From Clarkia xantiana subsp. parviflora (taxonomy: Eukaryota > Streptophyta > Magnoliopsida > Myrtales > Onagraceae): a stretch of DNA of 64,000 nt. The notes below the pieces were generated by a model. That model had not been told where the DNA came from, ran no database searches, and saw only the letters and a list, made by a program, of their open reading frames with translations. The DNA lies in contig JAPTYO010000010.1 of NCBI GenBank assembly GCA_036873135.1, positions 20,205,772 to 20,269,771 of the forward strand, given 5' to 3'. Every line of letters begins with the position of its first letter. Position 1 is the first letter of the stretch. The position numbers and the translations under genes are program-made. Shown in pieces: positions 22,850-35,650 of the stretch.

Positions 22850-23120
22850 CAAGTGAGCTACATTGTCGATTATCTGCATCAATCATACAAACATTCCAAC
22901 GTGTAATCATTACCTTATATACTACTACAAACAAATCCACACTAACGGCAGCTTACCTCCCCATAAATCCAGTCTCCGGGACGAAGCGACAACATTATCC
23001 CACACTTAATTGATGTCATGTCAGTCACAACGAGATACTCACTGTTAAGCACAAACCACTTGTCAAATTCACCTTTCACTTTCCAAAATAAACTATTACT
23101 CGACAAGTTATCACCCATCA
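22850..23120 (-). pseudogene. Possible Ulp1/C48 protease-like fragment
   Basis: On the minus strand a short frame reads FDKWFVLNSEYLVVTDMTS and LSLRPGDWIYGE. After a gap that could be an intron it continues IIDNVAHLVNCQHRGKH. The RPGDWI-E-I-N pattern resembles the start of Ulp1-like C48 protease domains that travel in plant MULE and CACTA elements. No catalytic His-Asp-Cys set is visible. Weak call. Confidence 0.3.
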
Positions 23121-24245
23121 AAGTCTTATTTGGTTACGCCACTCGGAGCTTCTGCAAAAATATAATTTATAATCACCCGCTCTTTTTGGCCAATATTCGG
23201 GCCTTGACAGTTCACCATATACGTACTAACGGTTTCTACCCCCTTAATGTTCTATTCAGTATTTTATACACTCATTACATGATGAAAATTATGCCTTCCA
23301 ATATCAGCTGTAATATTGAAACATACCTAGACCTGGCCATCTTCTTTCAACCAATTGTCACACCAATTGTACGACAATTAGAAATTATCAACCTATCAAA
23401 TTTTAATTCTACAGCCCACTAAATAGAGCAGTTACACATTATAACAACACAACCCTTCTGATTTAAAACCCCATATGTTGTCGCTTTTAAATGGTTATTC
23501 ATATTCCTGCGAATAGAGATTGTTTTGAAATGGTTACTCATATTCCTGCAAATAATATTCAAATATATAAATGTGACTAATGCTACGTACTAAGTATTAA
23601 TTACATGTCTATCGCAAAGCACTTTTGCAACAATTTCTCATTAAGAATTTTCGTCAAATAGGTTGGATGCAACAACATAATACTCTGATAACATCAGTGC
23701 AGTTGACGAGTAATACACACACAACAGAGAAATCCAATAACAATGGACAAACGACTAATTAATGACATGACTACTGCAGCAGTAACCTAATTAAGAAGGA
23801 AACGAATCAACCACTTAAATAAGAAGAACCCTAACACAAATCACTACACTAGATACAAATCTGAACGTAATAGTGGATTTGGAATATGAGGAGCAGACGA
23901 AGCACGAGTGGAATTGACTGTACACCAACGTAGATTGAAAAATGTAAAGACTAACTATGGAAGTCCCGATTGTACACCAACGGAGCTTGAAAAAGGTAAG
24001 GATGAATAATGGAAGTCCCGATTTTATGTGAAGGTTTTTAGGGTTCGTCCATCTACTCTGCACTTGGATTACGGTACATCCAAATGAATTTAACGGGAAA
24101 TTCTAACGTTGTTAAACGATGTTAAACCGGAAAGAATCGAACCAGACCAGACTGAAAGTCATTAAACCACCAATTAATTAATATAACATATTATAATTAG
24201 GCCACGTATTATAATTAGGCCGTTCCAAAATGCGGCAGTTTCATA
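23121..24245. other. Unassigned repeat-derived sequence
   Basis: No gene recognised. A segment of roughly 60 bp around TGTACACCAACG and GGAAGTCCCGATT is present twice (about 23920-24025). Confidence 0.4.
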
Positions 24246-24609
24246 CAGTGTTATCAGAACCGGACCGGACCGGCGGTCCAACTGACGGTCCGATTTGCTC
24301 ATTTCCGGAGGATGTAAGCGAACCCGGTTCTGAAGTCCAGTTTTCACCGAACCGGCCGGTTTTGGGCGAACCGGGCGGTTCGCCGGTTCGGACTCCTTTC
24401 CTTTCATTAAAAAAAAAAACAAAATTAGGGTTAACTTACTTACACAGAACCGGATCGGATCGGCGGTCTACTGAATTATTTATAATTACATCATATATAT
24501 TGTATTATGTGGATCAGCAACCGAACCGAGTTGGACCGGCGGTCTGACCGGTGAACCGGGAACCGGCACCCTTGCCGGTTCGACGTCCGGTCCGGTTCTG
24601 ATAACACTG
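24246..24609. mobile_element. hAT MITE upstream of RH24
   Basis: Terminal inverted repeats CAGTGTTATCAGAACCGG and its reverse complement bound a 364-bp element flanked by the 8-bp target duplication GTTTCATA (24238-24245 and 24610-24617). CAGTG tips and 8-bp duplications are typical of hAT. The interior is built of CCGG/GGTCCG words and has no transposase. Confidence 0.93.
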
Positions 24610-24743
24610 GTTTCATAGACAAGTACAATAAAAACGGACCCATACATGCGGGGGAAATGAAGGAGCTGAGCTTACTCTTTACTGCAATAACAGAGCAGTA
24701 AAGATTTTTCTTTATCTTCTCCCACCGGGAAATTCTCCGGCGA

Positions 24744-24752
24744 AAACCCTAA
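24744..24752 (+). promoter_or_regulatory. telo-box in the RH24 leader
   Basis: AAACCCTAA, 15 bp before the ATG. Telo-boxes are common near starts of plant genes for ribosome and RNA functions. Whether it acts here is not shown. Confidence 0.4.
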
Positions 24753-24767
24753 TTTGCCCAATCCACC

Positions 24768-27723
24768 ATGTCGAAGAGGCCATTCGGATTCGAAGGATTC
24801 GGCATCAACCGTCCGACCACATACAGTTTCGAGCGCGAGGAAGCGCCGCAGCGTTTGTACGTACCTCCTTCCTCACGCAGTAACAACAGCCACGATAACT
24901 ATGAGGATACAGACCTCGATAACATCGGCTACGACGATGGCGCCGAAGAAGAGGCTCCCGAGGATGAAGGCACCTCGGGCCCTGGGGAGGATGACGAAGT
25001 CGACCCCCTCGACGCCTTCATGGAGGGCATCCACGAAGAGGTGCGGTCGGCCCCACCACTGAAGCCTAAGGAGAAGGCCGAGAGGTACCGTGATGATGAT
25101 GAGGACGATCCCATGGAGAGCTTCCTTAGGGCTAAGAAGGATTTAGGGCTCACGCTTGCAGCGGATGCGTTGCAGGCTGGTTATAATTCCGATGAGGAGG
25201 TTTATGCTGCAGCCAAGGCGGTGGATGCAGGAATGTTGAAGTATGATTCAGATGATAATCCAGTTGTTGTGGACAGGAAGAAGATTGAGCCTGTCGCAGC
25301 TTTGGATCATAGTGAGATTGACTATGAACCGTTTAATAACGACTTTTATGAGGAGAAGGAATCAATTTCTGGTAAGACTTACTCCTTGAGCTTCTATGTT
25401 GATTAGTAAGCTAATGGTTCAGCTCCTGATGGTTGCTGATCACGTTGGATGTTAATTTGGACACAATAAGGATTCTTTAGTTGCATTGCAATATTATGAA
25501 GCATCTTCTGGAGTTGATGATCAATAGTCTTGGATCAATCTTGCTTGCTTCTGTTTATAGCTCGAGTGTTTTGATCGGCATGTTTGGTACCTCATTACAC
25601 CCTTCACTAATTGTTGAACTGAACTTTTTGCTTCAGGGATGAGTGAGCAGGATGTTCTTGACTATAGGAAGAGCTTGGCCATCCGTGTATCAGGATTTGA
25701 TGTTCCAAGGCCTATTAAGACTTTTGATGATTGTGGTTTCTCTTCACAGCTAATGAATGCTATTGCAAAACAAGGATATGAAAAGCCCACGTCAATACAG
25801 CTGCAAGCTTTGCCTATTGTTCTATCTGGAAGGGATATAATTGGCATAGCAAAAACTGGTTCTGGTAAAACTGCAGCATTTGTGCTTCCAATGATCGTCC
25901 ACATCATGGATCAACCTGAGCTTGCAAAAGAAGAAGGTCCAATTGGAGTTATATGTGCACCTACTAGAGAATTAGCGCATCAAATATATTTGGAGTGCAA
26001 GAAGTTCTCCAAACCTCATGGGATACGAGTTTCTGCTGTATATGGTGGGATGTCTAAATTGGAACAATTTAAGGAACTCAAGGCAGGATGTGAGATTGTA
26101 GTTGCTACGCCAGGTAGACTAATAGACCTGGTAAAAATGAAGGCTTTGACAATGCTGAGAGCAACTTATTTAGTCCTTGATGAAGCGGATAGAATGTTCG
26201 ACCTTGGTTTTGAACCTCAAATAAGATCAATTGTTGGTCAAATTAGGCCAGATAGACAAACATTGCTATTTTCTGCAACAATGCCTCGCAAAGTAGAGAA
26301 GTTGGCTAGAGAAATTCTGTCTGATCCTGTGAGAGTCACTGTTGGAGAGGTAGGAATGGCCAATGAAGACATTACACAGGTTGTTCAGGTGATTCCATCT
26401 GATTCAGAAAAATTGCTGTGGCTTCTTGAGAAGCTGCCTGCCATGATTGATGAGGGTGATGTTCTAGTTTTTGCTTCCAAGAAGGCAACTGTGGATGAGC
26501 TTGAAACACAGTTGGCTCAAAAAGGATTCAAAATTGCAACTCTGCATGGTGACAAGGATCAGTCGTCTAGGATGGAGACTCTGCAAAAATTTATATCAGG
26601 CACATACCATGTTCTCATTGCAACAGATGTAGCTGCTCGGGGTCTTGACATCAAGTCCATTAAATCAGTTGTGAACTTTGATATTGCCAGAGACATGGAC
26701 ATGCATGTTCACCGCATTGGTAGAACAGGTCGTGCTGGTGACAAAGATGGTACTGCTTATACCCTCATAACTCAGAAAGAGTCCCGGTTTGCTGGAGAAT
26801 TGGTCAGTAGCTTGATTGCTGCTGGTCAGAACGTTCCAGTGGAGCTTACAGATCTTGCAATGAAGGTAACTTTGTTTTACCTAGTGTGGTTCAGATCCTT
26901 TTTGTACATGTTTTTCTACCTTTGATTATTATTGAAGATATCATAAGGTTACTCGACAAGATGGAAAATCCTGATAGATTCATTCGTGTGGTTTGAATGG
27001 TAGTGTTATTTTTATTGCCTTTTGACTACTTATTATCTTTCACTAACCACTATAGGATGGAAGGTACAGATCTAAACGTGAAGCAAGAAAAGGAGGTATG
27101 GGTGCTTTATCTTGCGTGAAAAACGTCCATTCCTTGTCGTCTCTCCTGTTCCATATTCTAACATGTAAATCCCTATTTTGCAGGTGGGAAAAAAAAGGGT
27201 AAAGGAAGGGGTAGTGGTGGGGGTCGAGGTGTGCGTGGAGTGGACTTTGGTTTGGGTATTGGTTATAATACAGAACCCAGTAATTCGTCATCTCAATCTG
27301 CTCCACCCCGATCAGCCACTCTAAAGACAGGGGTGATGGCTCAGTTTAAGAGTAGTTTTGTTTCTGCTTCATCAAACTCCTCTCAAAATCAAGGCTCAAA
27401 TAGCAGTTTCAGTGCAAACAAGAGACCAGCTTTATCAGGTTTCGTTTCCGGGGGTACAATTGGAGGAGGAGGAGGAGAATTCAAATCTCGTCCGTCAATG
27501 AATTCATCCGCTCCTCCTACCTCTGCACAAGCCTCAGAAGCAGCTTTTGCCAAACAAAAAGATTCCGAAAGGTTAGCGCCTCCATTTCATTCCCTCCTAC
27601 TTCTGAGCCTCGTTTTTATTATTCTCTGATGATTGATTCGTGTAAACCAAATATTTTCTCAATTTTTGCAGTTCTAGAGACAGACCTAGAGAAAGGCGCA
27701 GACCTTCTGCCTGGGACCAGTAG
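24768..27723 (+). CDS. RH24: DEAD-box ATP-dependent RNA helicase 24
   Basis: Exons 24768-25371, 25637-26865, 27056-27095, 27184-27571 and 27672-27723 have GT-AG borders and sum to 2313 nt, 770 aa, close to Arabidopsis RH24. The N-terminus (FGFEGFGINRPTTYSFER, QRLYVPPSS) is the RH24 signature and is followed by an acidic region. Helicase core: Q motif PTSIQ (251-255), AKTGSGKT (272-279), PTRELA (309-314), DEAD (382-385), SAT (413-415), ARGLD (534-538) and HRIGRTGRAG (559-568). The C-terminus is Gly/Ser-rich and ends RERRRPSAWDQ. All catalytic motifs are intact. By family it is an RNA-dependent ATPase, probably nuclear, in RNA metabolism. It converges with the D27-type gene. Confidence 0.96.
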
Positions 27724-28001
27724 TGCTTGCTTGTTAGTCCTTGCTATGGTTAAAGCTGTCTGGACTTCTCAGAATGTTTTGCTGTGTAAGTCATTGTACC
27801 TTATCTGATTGTTCATGTCTTTACAACATTGAGGTAGCAGAAGTTTTACTAGCCATGTGTTCAATTTTGGTAAAAAGTTCCTTTTTCTAGAATAAGTATG
27901 ACTGAATATATTTTCATACCAAATGCTGTCATCATCATATGCATTAATTATTCTGTACCGTAAAAGTCTTTGCAGATATTAATTATCTGTGGAAGGGGCC
28001 G

Positions 28002-29795
28002 CTACGCCTTGGGACACTTGAAAACATCCTGGTTGATTTGAGAAACTTGTTTTCGCCTTATCGCATTAGGGCATATCTCGAGGCATGGTTCCTTGAGAGC
28101 TGTATCTTCATGAGGTAGAGGAGGATTAACCCCGAATTTGAACTGCCATATATATACCATACACAAAGAAGAACCCCATTTGTCAGCTATGTTTCTGGAT
28201 AAAAGACACTACTACTAAAGTCTTGGCTTTCATCTCACCTGGCAACTAAAGTCGGTGAAGTTGGGCTCCATAACTAGAGGAACTCCCATGTAATCCTTGA
28301 AGAAGGTCTGCACACAAAAACCCCGAACAATAACTACTTCATCTGTTGCAGATAGTGAACCCCAACCCGAACGACACTTTTACACACCTGTGTTGGGATC
28401 TTGCAAGTGTTAATACATATCCCGACGCATTTGCTCTCCTCCAAATATTTGCATCTTTCCACAAACACCTAATACCACCAAATACATTATACCAGTGATG
28501 TGAATTGAAAGCAATATTTAAGGCACAAGTTCGAGAGGTTCGGAGCAGCTACTTTACTTTACCCCGCTATTGCAGGAGGTTCCATCAGAAAGATGGATAG
28601 AATTTACACTGCTCTTCCCCATCAGCCATTGACAAGTCAGTACTGTAACCCTAGCTTTGAAAATCAAGGTTTCTCAATTCAATTATTGCAGCATCAAATG
28701 TCGATTAACAAATCGCAAGAGAAATGAATAAGACGATAGAACTTTAATCAGATCTCCAGATACAAAATTCGACCATCGATTGTAGTTTAGTTGAACCCAA
28801 TTGGTAATTAGATTAGATCACTGAATTTAGATCTTACCAACCATCATGGCAGCTACTTTTCCTCCTCCAAGAGGCGTTATGAGCTGCTTGTATAGATACA
28901 ACAGTCCTGGGGGGAAGAAAGACCTCAGAATCCGCACCTGAATGCATAATTCATCATTCGAATTAAGGTCAACTAGTTAGCACTTTAAGCAACAACAACA
29001 ACAACAACAAAAAAGTTAGCAATCAGATGAATTGCTAGCTGGTTTTTTGTTTAGCTCCATAAATATATATCCATCTAATTTGAACAAAATTAACCACGTA
29101 TGAATATCAACTAGCAATTTGATCATTTCCCAAGACACCAGCTACCAATTTGTTCAATTGACTAGACACAAGCTAGCAATTATGTGCGACTCATTCTATC
29201 CAAATTAAGCGTAAATGCCTTAATCTGAGCTAACAAAGTGTTGGGAAAACAAATAATTTAGCTAGCTATGGATTAATAATTTCATACCGCAGCCTCACTG
29301 GCGTCGGAATTGTTTCTGCCCTTCATCATGAGGCCGTTTGCAACTTCAATCAATCCATCGTATCCAGGCTTCTCCGAATCCCATCCAACCTCCTGTTCAA
29401 TCCCCTTAAAATCAACCATTCGTCCCACGCAGCAGCAATAAACCTAACACTGAACCTCTATCTATCATTACTCCACTTCGAATCGCACTTACCTTGACCA
29501 TCTTTCCGCGGAACAGACTGAGGAACACATCATCGAGAACTCCGGGCTTGTATTCTGTCCTGGAAGCAGCGCCGTCAGATTTAATCTGCAAGTTGAATTG
29601 ATGGATTTGGAATCAGAACCGGATTGTGGAACACTGGATAGAGTGGGAGCGGAAATTGAAAATTCGCACAGTTTTGGATTTGAGAGAAGATCGAGAGACG
29701 CCGCCGAATTTAGGGTTTGTTTGCAGAGGTTTGAGTCTGGTGAAGAAGGGAGACGCGGAGGAGGTAGGAGGAGCAAGAAGAGCCAGTGACTTCAT
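28002..29795 (-). CDS. DWARF27-family beta-carotene isomerase
   Basis: The family isomerises carotenoids in plastids; D27 itself makes 9-cis-beta-carotene for strigolactones. Exons on the minus strand: exon 1 from 29795; exon 2 about 29584-29493; then 29392-29288, 28937-28838, 28654-28563, 28468-28388, 28307-28239 and 28142-28002. Phases agree from exon 2 on. Family motifs: TEYKPGVLDDVFLSLFR, EVGWDSEKPGYDGL, LTCQWLMG, VFVERCKYLEESKCVGIC, TFFKDYMGVPLVMEPNF and a Cys-rich tail EPCLEICPNA. The N-terminus (MKSLALLAPPTSSASPFF) looks like a plastid transit peptide. The exon 1-2 junction is unclear: the best donor, near 29625, fits only an unusually short intron. Whether this is D27 or a D27-LIKE paralogue cannot be decided. 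Confidence 0.92.
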
Positions 29796-30243
29796 TTCCA
29801 GGCGCTTCGCTGGGTATTGCATTGCATTGCATTGCCTCCAAATGTAGTAGTTAAGCGGTTCGTTATACAGGCGCAAGTTTTTTAACTTGTGGTTACCCCC
29901 CACTTCACCACTTGATAGAATTTTCGAGTTTAAATAAATTCCATTGTAACTTTATGAAAATAATAATAATAATATTATAATAATATCTTTTTTTTTTATA
30001 TATATATATATTAATCTGTTGTTGTCACTTTGGTTACTCTAAAAACTTTTTATCTTTATGGATTAATCGGATTGAAGCTATAGTAGCATGCATTATTTAC
30101 TAGAATTGAAATATTAATTAAACAAAGAGTTGGAATTCCTACGAGAGAGTATGCACCGTCAACAAAATCAAAACAAAACTACCGTTGAATCCATCTGAAC
30201 CTAAACTAAAACCCGAACATATAATTCATTAATACCTAAAAAC
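29796..30243. other. Intergenic region between the D27-type gene and PPR pseudogene
   Basis: Contains the promoter side of the D27-type gene and TAA/AT-rich DNA with a TA tract near 30000. No gene is seen. Confidence 0.6.
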
Positions 30244-32343
30244 TTAAGAAGGGCAAACCTTATGAAGCAACTCATCAAGCTTAGCATCTACATCAACTTT
30301 ATCTTCCTCCAACATCTTCCGAATCTCCGGAGCAGTTTCCCCGGCAGCCACATACGTCTTGAGCAATATCATGTATGCACTTCTTTTAAACCTCTCAACC
30401 TCCTTCATGATCTTGAACAACTCATTTGCAGCTCCAACATCTTTGCTTCCCTCAAAGTGCATATACAAATCATTCGTTATACCCGCAGTCAGGTTCCAAT
30501 CCCATTCCTCGGATGCACATACGCCTGCTTTAGCAAACTCAATCGATTTATCTACCCCACCAATTTTCAAGAAATGAATCACAAACATCCAGATACAACC
30601 AGTTTTAAGTAAGCTTCAATAACCGGCTTTGCTAAACGGTAATCAGCAGTTGGGGAATTCGACTCACCTTCCTTGAAGCATTTTATAAGTCCTTCCATGT
30701 CTCCCAATCTATTGAGAGCTTGCAGCATAATTCGATAGCTGTCATTGGTGGTGACTGGAAAGGCCTTCTTCAAGGACTCCCAAACTCGGTAAACCTCTGC
30801 ACGGTTAGAAATAGATGCATACAAGCTGATCAATATATGGTAGCTCTCACAGGTTGGACAGGTCATCAGGCTCTCGAGCTTCTTAACTGCTGAGTAAGCC
30901 TTCTCATAGAGCCCTACCTTGACATAGTGCCCTACTAAGTTATTGCACGAAGTCCAGTTACAAAAACTTGGATTACTGTCCAACATTTCTTGCCACACTC
31001 TTTCCACTCCCTCGGTGTCATCCTTACTACTATAGCTATTGATCAAATTGTTATAAGAATAAAAGTTCATCTCGATCTTACTCTGCTTCATTTCCTCTAC
31101 TAGCTGTTGGACTTTCTCTGGTTTACCTGCTTTCAGGTACATCATCATTAGAATGTTGTAGTTAAATGTGTTGGCAGCAATATCCAGTTCTTTCATCTTC
31201 TTGAAAAGATCCAATGCCTTTTCTTCCATGACTTCCTTACAGTAGCAATCAAGAAGAGCTTTGTATGATAACCGGCTGTCCTTGGCACGTGTTGGAAGGG
31301 TGGCAAAATAGGTCTCAGCTGCAGCTACCCCTTTGACCTTCCCCAGAAGTTCCAATCTAAGTGAACAGTCTCTGGATGTCAATTTAATGTCTTGTTTATC
31401 CATCCATGACAGCATCTACAGTAAAATGATCAAAGAGAGAAAAAGTTACAAAAATGGCAATAAATTAGCACACAATCACATAGAAAATTGAGCAGAAGCA
31501 GCTCTGCCCACAAGTTAAAAGAAGACTTCCTAACCAAGAACAACCCAGAATTCTTTAGAAACTGAAATCAAAGCAACTGCTTTATCATTCGTTTAAGACC
31601 CGGTGCAGTGCATAGTTAGCGTGGGTGCAATAGCGCTGGTCTTTTAAGCGCCACAGCTACAAGCATTTTTATGGGGCATTGGAACCCTAGATATGGATGT
31701 TACCCTGATAAAAGAAACATAATGAAAAACCTATTTGCAGTCTGCAGAGGGCCATAAACACAGAGCTGAGAGTCCAATTGGTGTCACACCAAACTTCTTA
31801 ATCAGATCATACTCTAATTGAATCCAACCAATTCTACTAGACAGAAGGTAACAGAAGAAACTGAAAAGGGTTAACAATTACATGGAATTCAGCTTAGATA
31901 AAGCTTCTACTATCCAGAAATTTCTTCCATCTGAAATTGTTGTTGGCCTATTGTAGCTCAGTACAGAACCAATTCGGCTAATTGCATTTCCAATTACGTA
32001 CGAAACCCTACCGTAGTACAAAAAAACGCAAGATCACCTCAAGAGCAGTATTATGGTGGCCAAATTTGCGCAGTTCCCTCACGCAGGCGATTAGCTCAGG
32101 TTTTCTCGCACGTCCGCCCTCCGATATGTACTGATCTAACGTCTCCGACGACCTCCCTCTGTTTCCTAATGCTGACAGCCTATAGTAGAGGCCGCGGGGC
32201 TCTGAAGGCGTCAATTTCTCCGACGGAGGAGTCGGTTTATACGACACCGCGGTAGCCACGGCCGTCGATGTGGAGGCCTTGGCCACAGCATATCGCCACC
32301 ATGCCGGAGAGAGCTTATGGGTTAGCGAACGTCCGGAATTCAT
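30244..32343 (-). pseudogene. P-class PPR protein gene, frameshifted copy
   Basis: Exon 1 (32343-32038, 102 codons) and exon 2 (from 31415) match the intact paralogue at 33202-35650 in exon structure and sequence. Exon 2 encodes tandem 35-residue PPR helices (for example TFNYNILMMMYLKAGKPEKV). After AYLK, 67 bp present in the paralogue are missing. This shifts the frame and gives a stop at 30579, so the product would be about 380 instead of about 515 aa. The ancestral C-terminal frame survives beyond the break to 30244 (EIRKMLEEDKVDVDAKLDE), which suggests a recent lesion. A shortened functional protein cannot be excluded. Confidence 0.85.
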
Positions 32344-33201
32344 TTGTCACGAAATCAATCAACAACATGGAAAAGTGACTGTAGCACTATTTATATGAAC
32401 AAGGTGGTAGCTTAGCTAAGTAGTGTTTGTTTTTCAGGTGCAATCTAACAGAATCTCAGGTTGTTGACCATGACATTAAACAATAATTTTTAATTGAAAA
32501 ATATTAAAAGATCTAAAAGAAAACTAGAAAAATACTTTAAATGATAGAAAAATATCTAAATTTAAAAAAGCGGTAAGATATAAAAAAAGGCTTAAATTTG
32601 TTTAAAAGTGTTTTAAAAGATTATATATATATTATAGACATAATATCCAAAAAAAAAAAAAAATTTATATTGGTGTGGTTAATTTATGCGCTGTGTGTTT
32701 AAATGTACGTAAATAAGATAGTAAAGTTCAAAAATTACTTAGTGAGATGAGTTTAGAGTTGTCATTATTCATTACTTTTTGCTTAGAAAAAAAGAAAGAT
32801 TTTGAACTTTTTAGTTAATTGTGGTGACTTGACCTACCCATTTAGTTTGAAAAACGATACACGATCCGTCCTAATGGTCTAATTACGGTCTAACTGCGTC
32901 TAGACGCCAAATATGTAATTATAATATTCTAAGGCTTTTTTTTTTTGCCATAATATTCTAAGTTGTTAAAAATTACAAAACAATCAAAGTGTGTATCATT
33001 TTTCTCAGATTTTTTTATCCTAGAGAAAGATTTTTTTTTTTTTAGGTTTTTTTTTTGGCCAAAAAAAAATCTCGAGAAAAAAAAAAAGTAACTCAAAGTT
33101 AATATGTCAGTAATAAGTAACCAAGTAAATAATTTATTCTTCAGCCAAAAACAGAGTATAAAATCTTAAACCTCGCCAAAACCTTTGTTGAACCTGAAAA
33201 A
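32344..33201. other. Shared upstream region of the divergent PPR pair
   Basis: 858 bp of AT-rich DNA with several A and T runs (32650-32665, 33030-33050, 33060-33090) between the two start codons. It holds the promoters of both PPR genes. No TATA or insertion could be assigned with confidence. Confidence 0.6.
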
Positions 33202-35650
33202 ATGAATTGCAGACGTTCGCTAACCCTTAAGCTCCCTCAGGCGTGGCGGCGAAATGCGATGGCCAGAGCCTCCACATCGGCAACCGTGGCTGCTGAGCCT
33301 ACCTTGAGTTTCCCCTCGCCGGATAGACCGACCCCTTCTGATCCCCGCCGCCTCTACCAAAGGCTGTCGATTTTAGGAAACAGGGGAAGCGCGTTGGAGA
33401 CGCTGGATAAGTACATAGCGGAGGGCCGACATCTGGGAAAGCCTGAGCTTATCAGCTGCATAAAGCAGCTACGGAAATTTGGCCACTATAAGACTGCTCA
33501 TGAGGTGAGCTTGCGCTAGGGTTTGGATCTTCCGATAGTTGATGCAAATGCAACCAATCGAATAAGTTCTGCTCAATAAGCTCGGAAACAATTACAAATG
33601 GAATAGATCTCTGGGCTCTTTAGAGTTTGCTGGTTAGGGTTTGTATATTAGAAGCATTATCTTACTGAATAGTACTCTTCCATCTAATTCTTTACCTCGT
33701 TAAGTTCTGCTATTTCAGTGCTAAGCAAAGGTGAATTTTGGCTATCAATTAGTTTTAAGAACTTAAAAACAGTCTCTCATCATGTTGCTAATCGCTCCCC
33801 CGGATTTAAAATGTTGATATTCTATATCCCAACTATTAGATTTGTAACTTGTCACTTTTTTCAACTGACGTTGGCATTAAAATTGGTGTTTTTAAGCAGC
33901 AAATACATGTTTTTTTTCCCTTTCCGAAGTATCGGATTTGTTGCTCATGGTTTAGGTTTATTTGATACTTAAAAAACATATTTTTTTTCCGTCAGTTTTA
34001 ATAGAAAAAAGTGGATATCAACTAATATGATAGTGAGATACCGAATATCAACATTTTAAATTTGGAAAAGCGATTAGCAACATGTTATATAGTTGGGACT
34101 GTTTTTAGATTCTTAAAGGGATCGTGCATTTTCTGTTACCTTATTGCTTGAATTTTGGATGTAATCTGATTAAGAAGTGTCAATTGGATTGTCATCAACT
34201 CTATGGTGGTATCAAAGGGCATGGGCTAAAGTATGGACCTCTGCAGATTGCAGAAACAGGTTTTCAATTGTATTTCTTATTATTGGAATACCTGAATCTA
34301 GGATTCCAGATGCCCTGTAAAATTGCTTGAATTCTCAATTCTACGTGAGTGTGTGTGCTAGGTTTATTGTGATTTTCATAACATCTTCTTTGTGCCATCA
34401 TCTTAACGCAGATACTGTTATGGATGGAGAAGCAGAATGTTGAATTGAATCCCCCAGAGTTATCAATTGTTGTTGATCTCCTGGCGAAGTTCAAAGGGGT
34501 TGCTGCAGCCGAGACCTATTTTGATGCCCTTCCGACACCTGCCAAGAACCGGTTTACATACGGATCGTTACTGAATTGCTACTGTAAAGAACTCATGGAA
34601 GACAAGGCATTGGATCTTTTCAAGAAGATGGAACAGCTGGATTTTGCTTCCTCCACACTGAACTACAACAATTTAATAATTATGTACCTGAAATCAGGTA
34701 AACCGAAGAAAGTTCTGCAGCTAGTAGAGGAAATGAAGCAGAGAAACATCGAAAGAGACACTTTTACTTTCAACTTTTTGATCAAGAGCTATAGTAGTGA
34801 GGGTGACACCGAGGGAGTAGAAAGAGTGTGGCAAGAAATGTCGGATAATCATCCAACTCTTTGTGATTGGACTTCTTACAGTAATTTGGCGACACACTAT
34901 GTCGAGGTAGGGCTCTATGAGAAGGCTGACTCAGCACTAAAGGAGCTCGAGAGCTTGATGAAGCGTCCAAGCCGTGAAGGCTACCATTTCTTGATGAGTT
35001 TATATGCAGGTACTTCTAACCGTGAAGAGCTTTACCGAGTCTGGGAGTCCTTGAAGAAAGCTTTTTCTTTCACTCCCAATAATAGCTACCGTATGATGCT
35101 GCAATCTCTCAGTAGATTGGGCGACATAGAAGGACTTAACAAATGCTTCCAGGAATGGGAGTCTAAATGCAAAACTGCTGATTACCGTCTAGCAAAGCCG
35201 GTTATCAAGGCTTACTTAAAACGGGGCATGATAGAAGAAGCAGTCAATCTTTATGAAGAATGTGATGCCAAGAACAAGGAGCCACTGTTTGGTTGTATCG
35301 AGTTGTTTATCATTCATTTCTTGAAAATTGGTCAGGTGGATAAGTCGGTTGAATTTGTTAAGGCTGCTATATCTGCATCTAGGGAAGACAAGGAGTGGAA
35401 CCCGACTGCAGCTGTAACTGATTCTTGGTGTATGTACTTTGAGGGAAGCAAAGATGTTGGAACTGCAAATGAGTTGTTCAACATCATGAAGGGGGTTGAA
35501 TGGCTTAAAAGAAATGCATACTTTTTTTTGCTCAAGGCATATGTGGCTGCTGGGGAAACTCTGCCGGAAATGCGTAAGATGTTGGAGGAAGATAATGTGG
35601 ATTTAGATGCTGAGCTTGATGACTTGCTTGCTAAGGTTTGTGTTTCGTAA
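33202..35650 (+). CDS. P-class pentatricopeptide repeat protein, organellar
   Basis: Two exons, 33202-33504 and 34412-35650, encode 513 aa. The Arg/Ser-rich N-terminus (MNCRRSLTLKLPQAWRRN) suggests mitochondrial or plastid import. Exon 2 is a run of PPR helical repeats (RFTYGSLLNCYCKELMEDKA, TFNFLIKSYSSEGDTEGVER, SYRMMLQSLSRLGDIEGLNK) without E or DYW domains, so it is P class. It resembles the short Arabidopsis group around At1g02370/At4g21705. P-class PPRs bind organelle transcripts and affect their stability, splicing or translation; the target here is unknown. It is arranged head-to-head with a broken paralogue, 858 bp apart. The intron position is identical in both. Confidence 0.93.
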
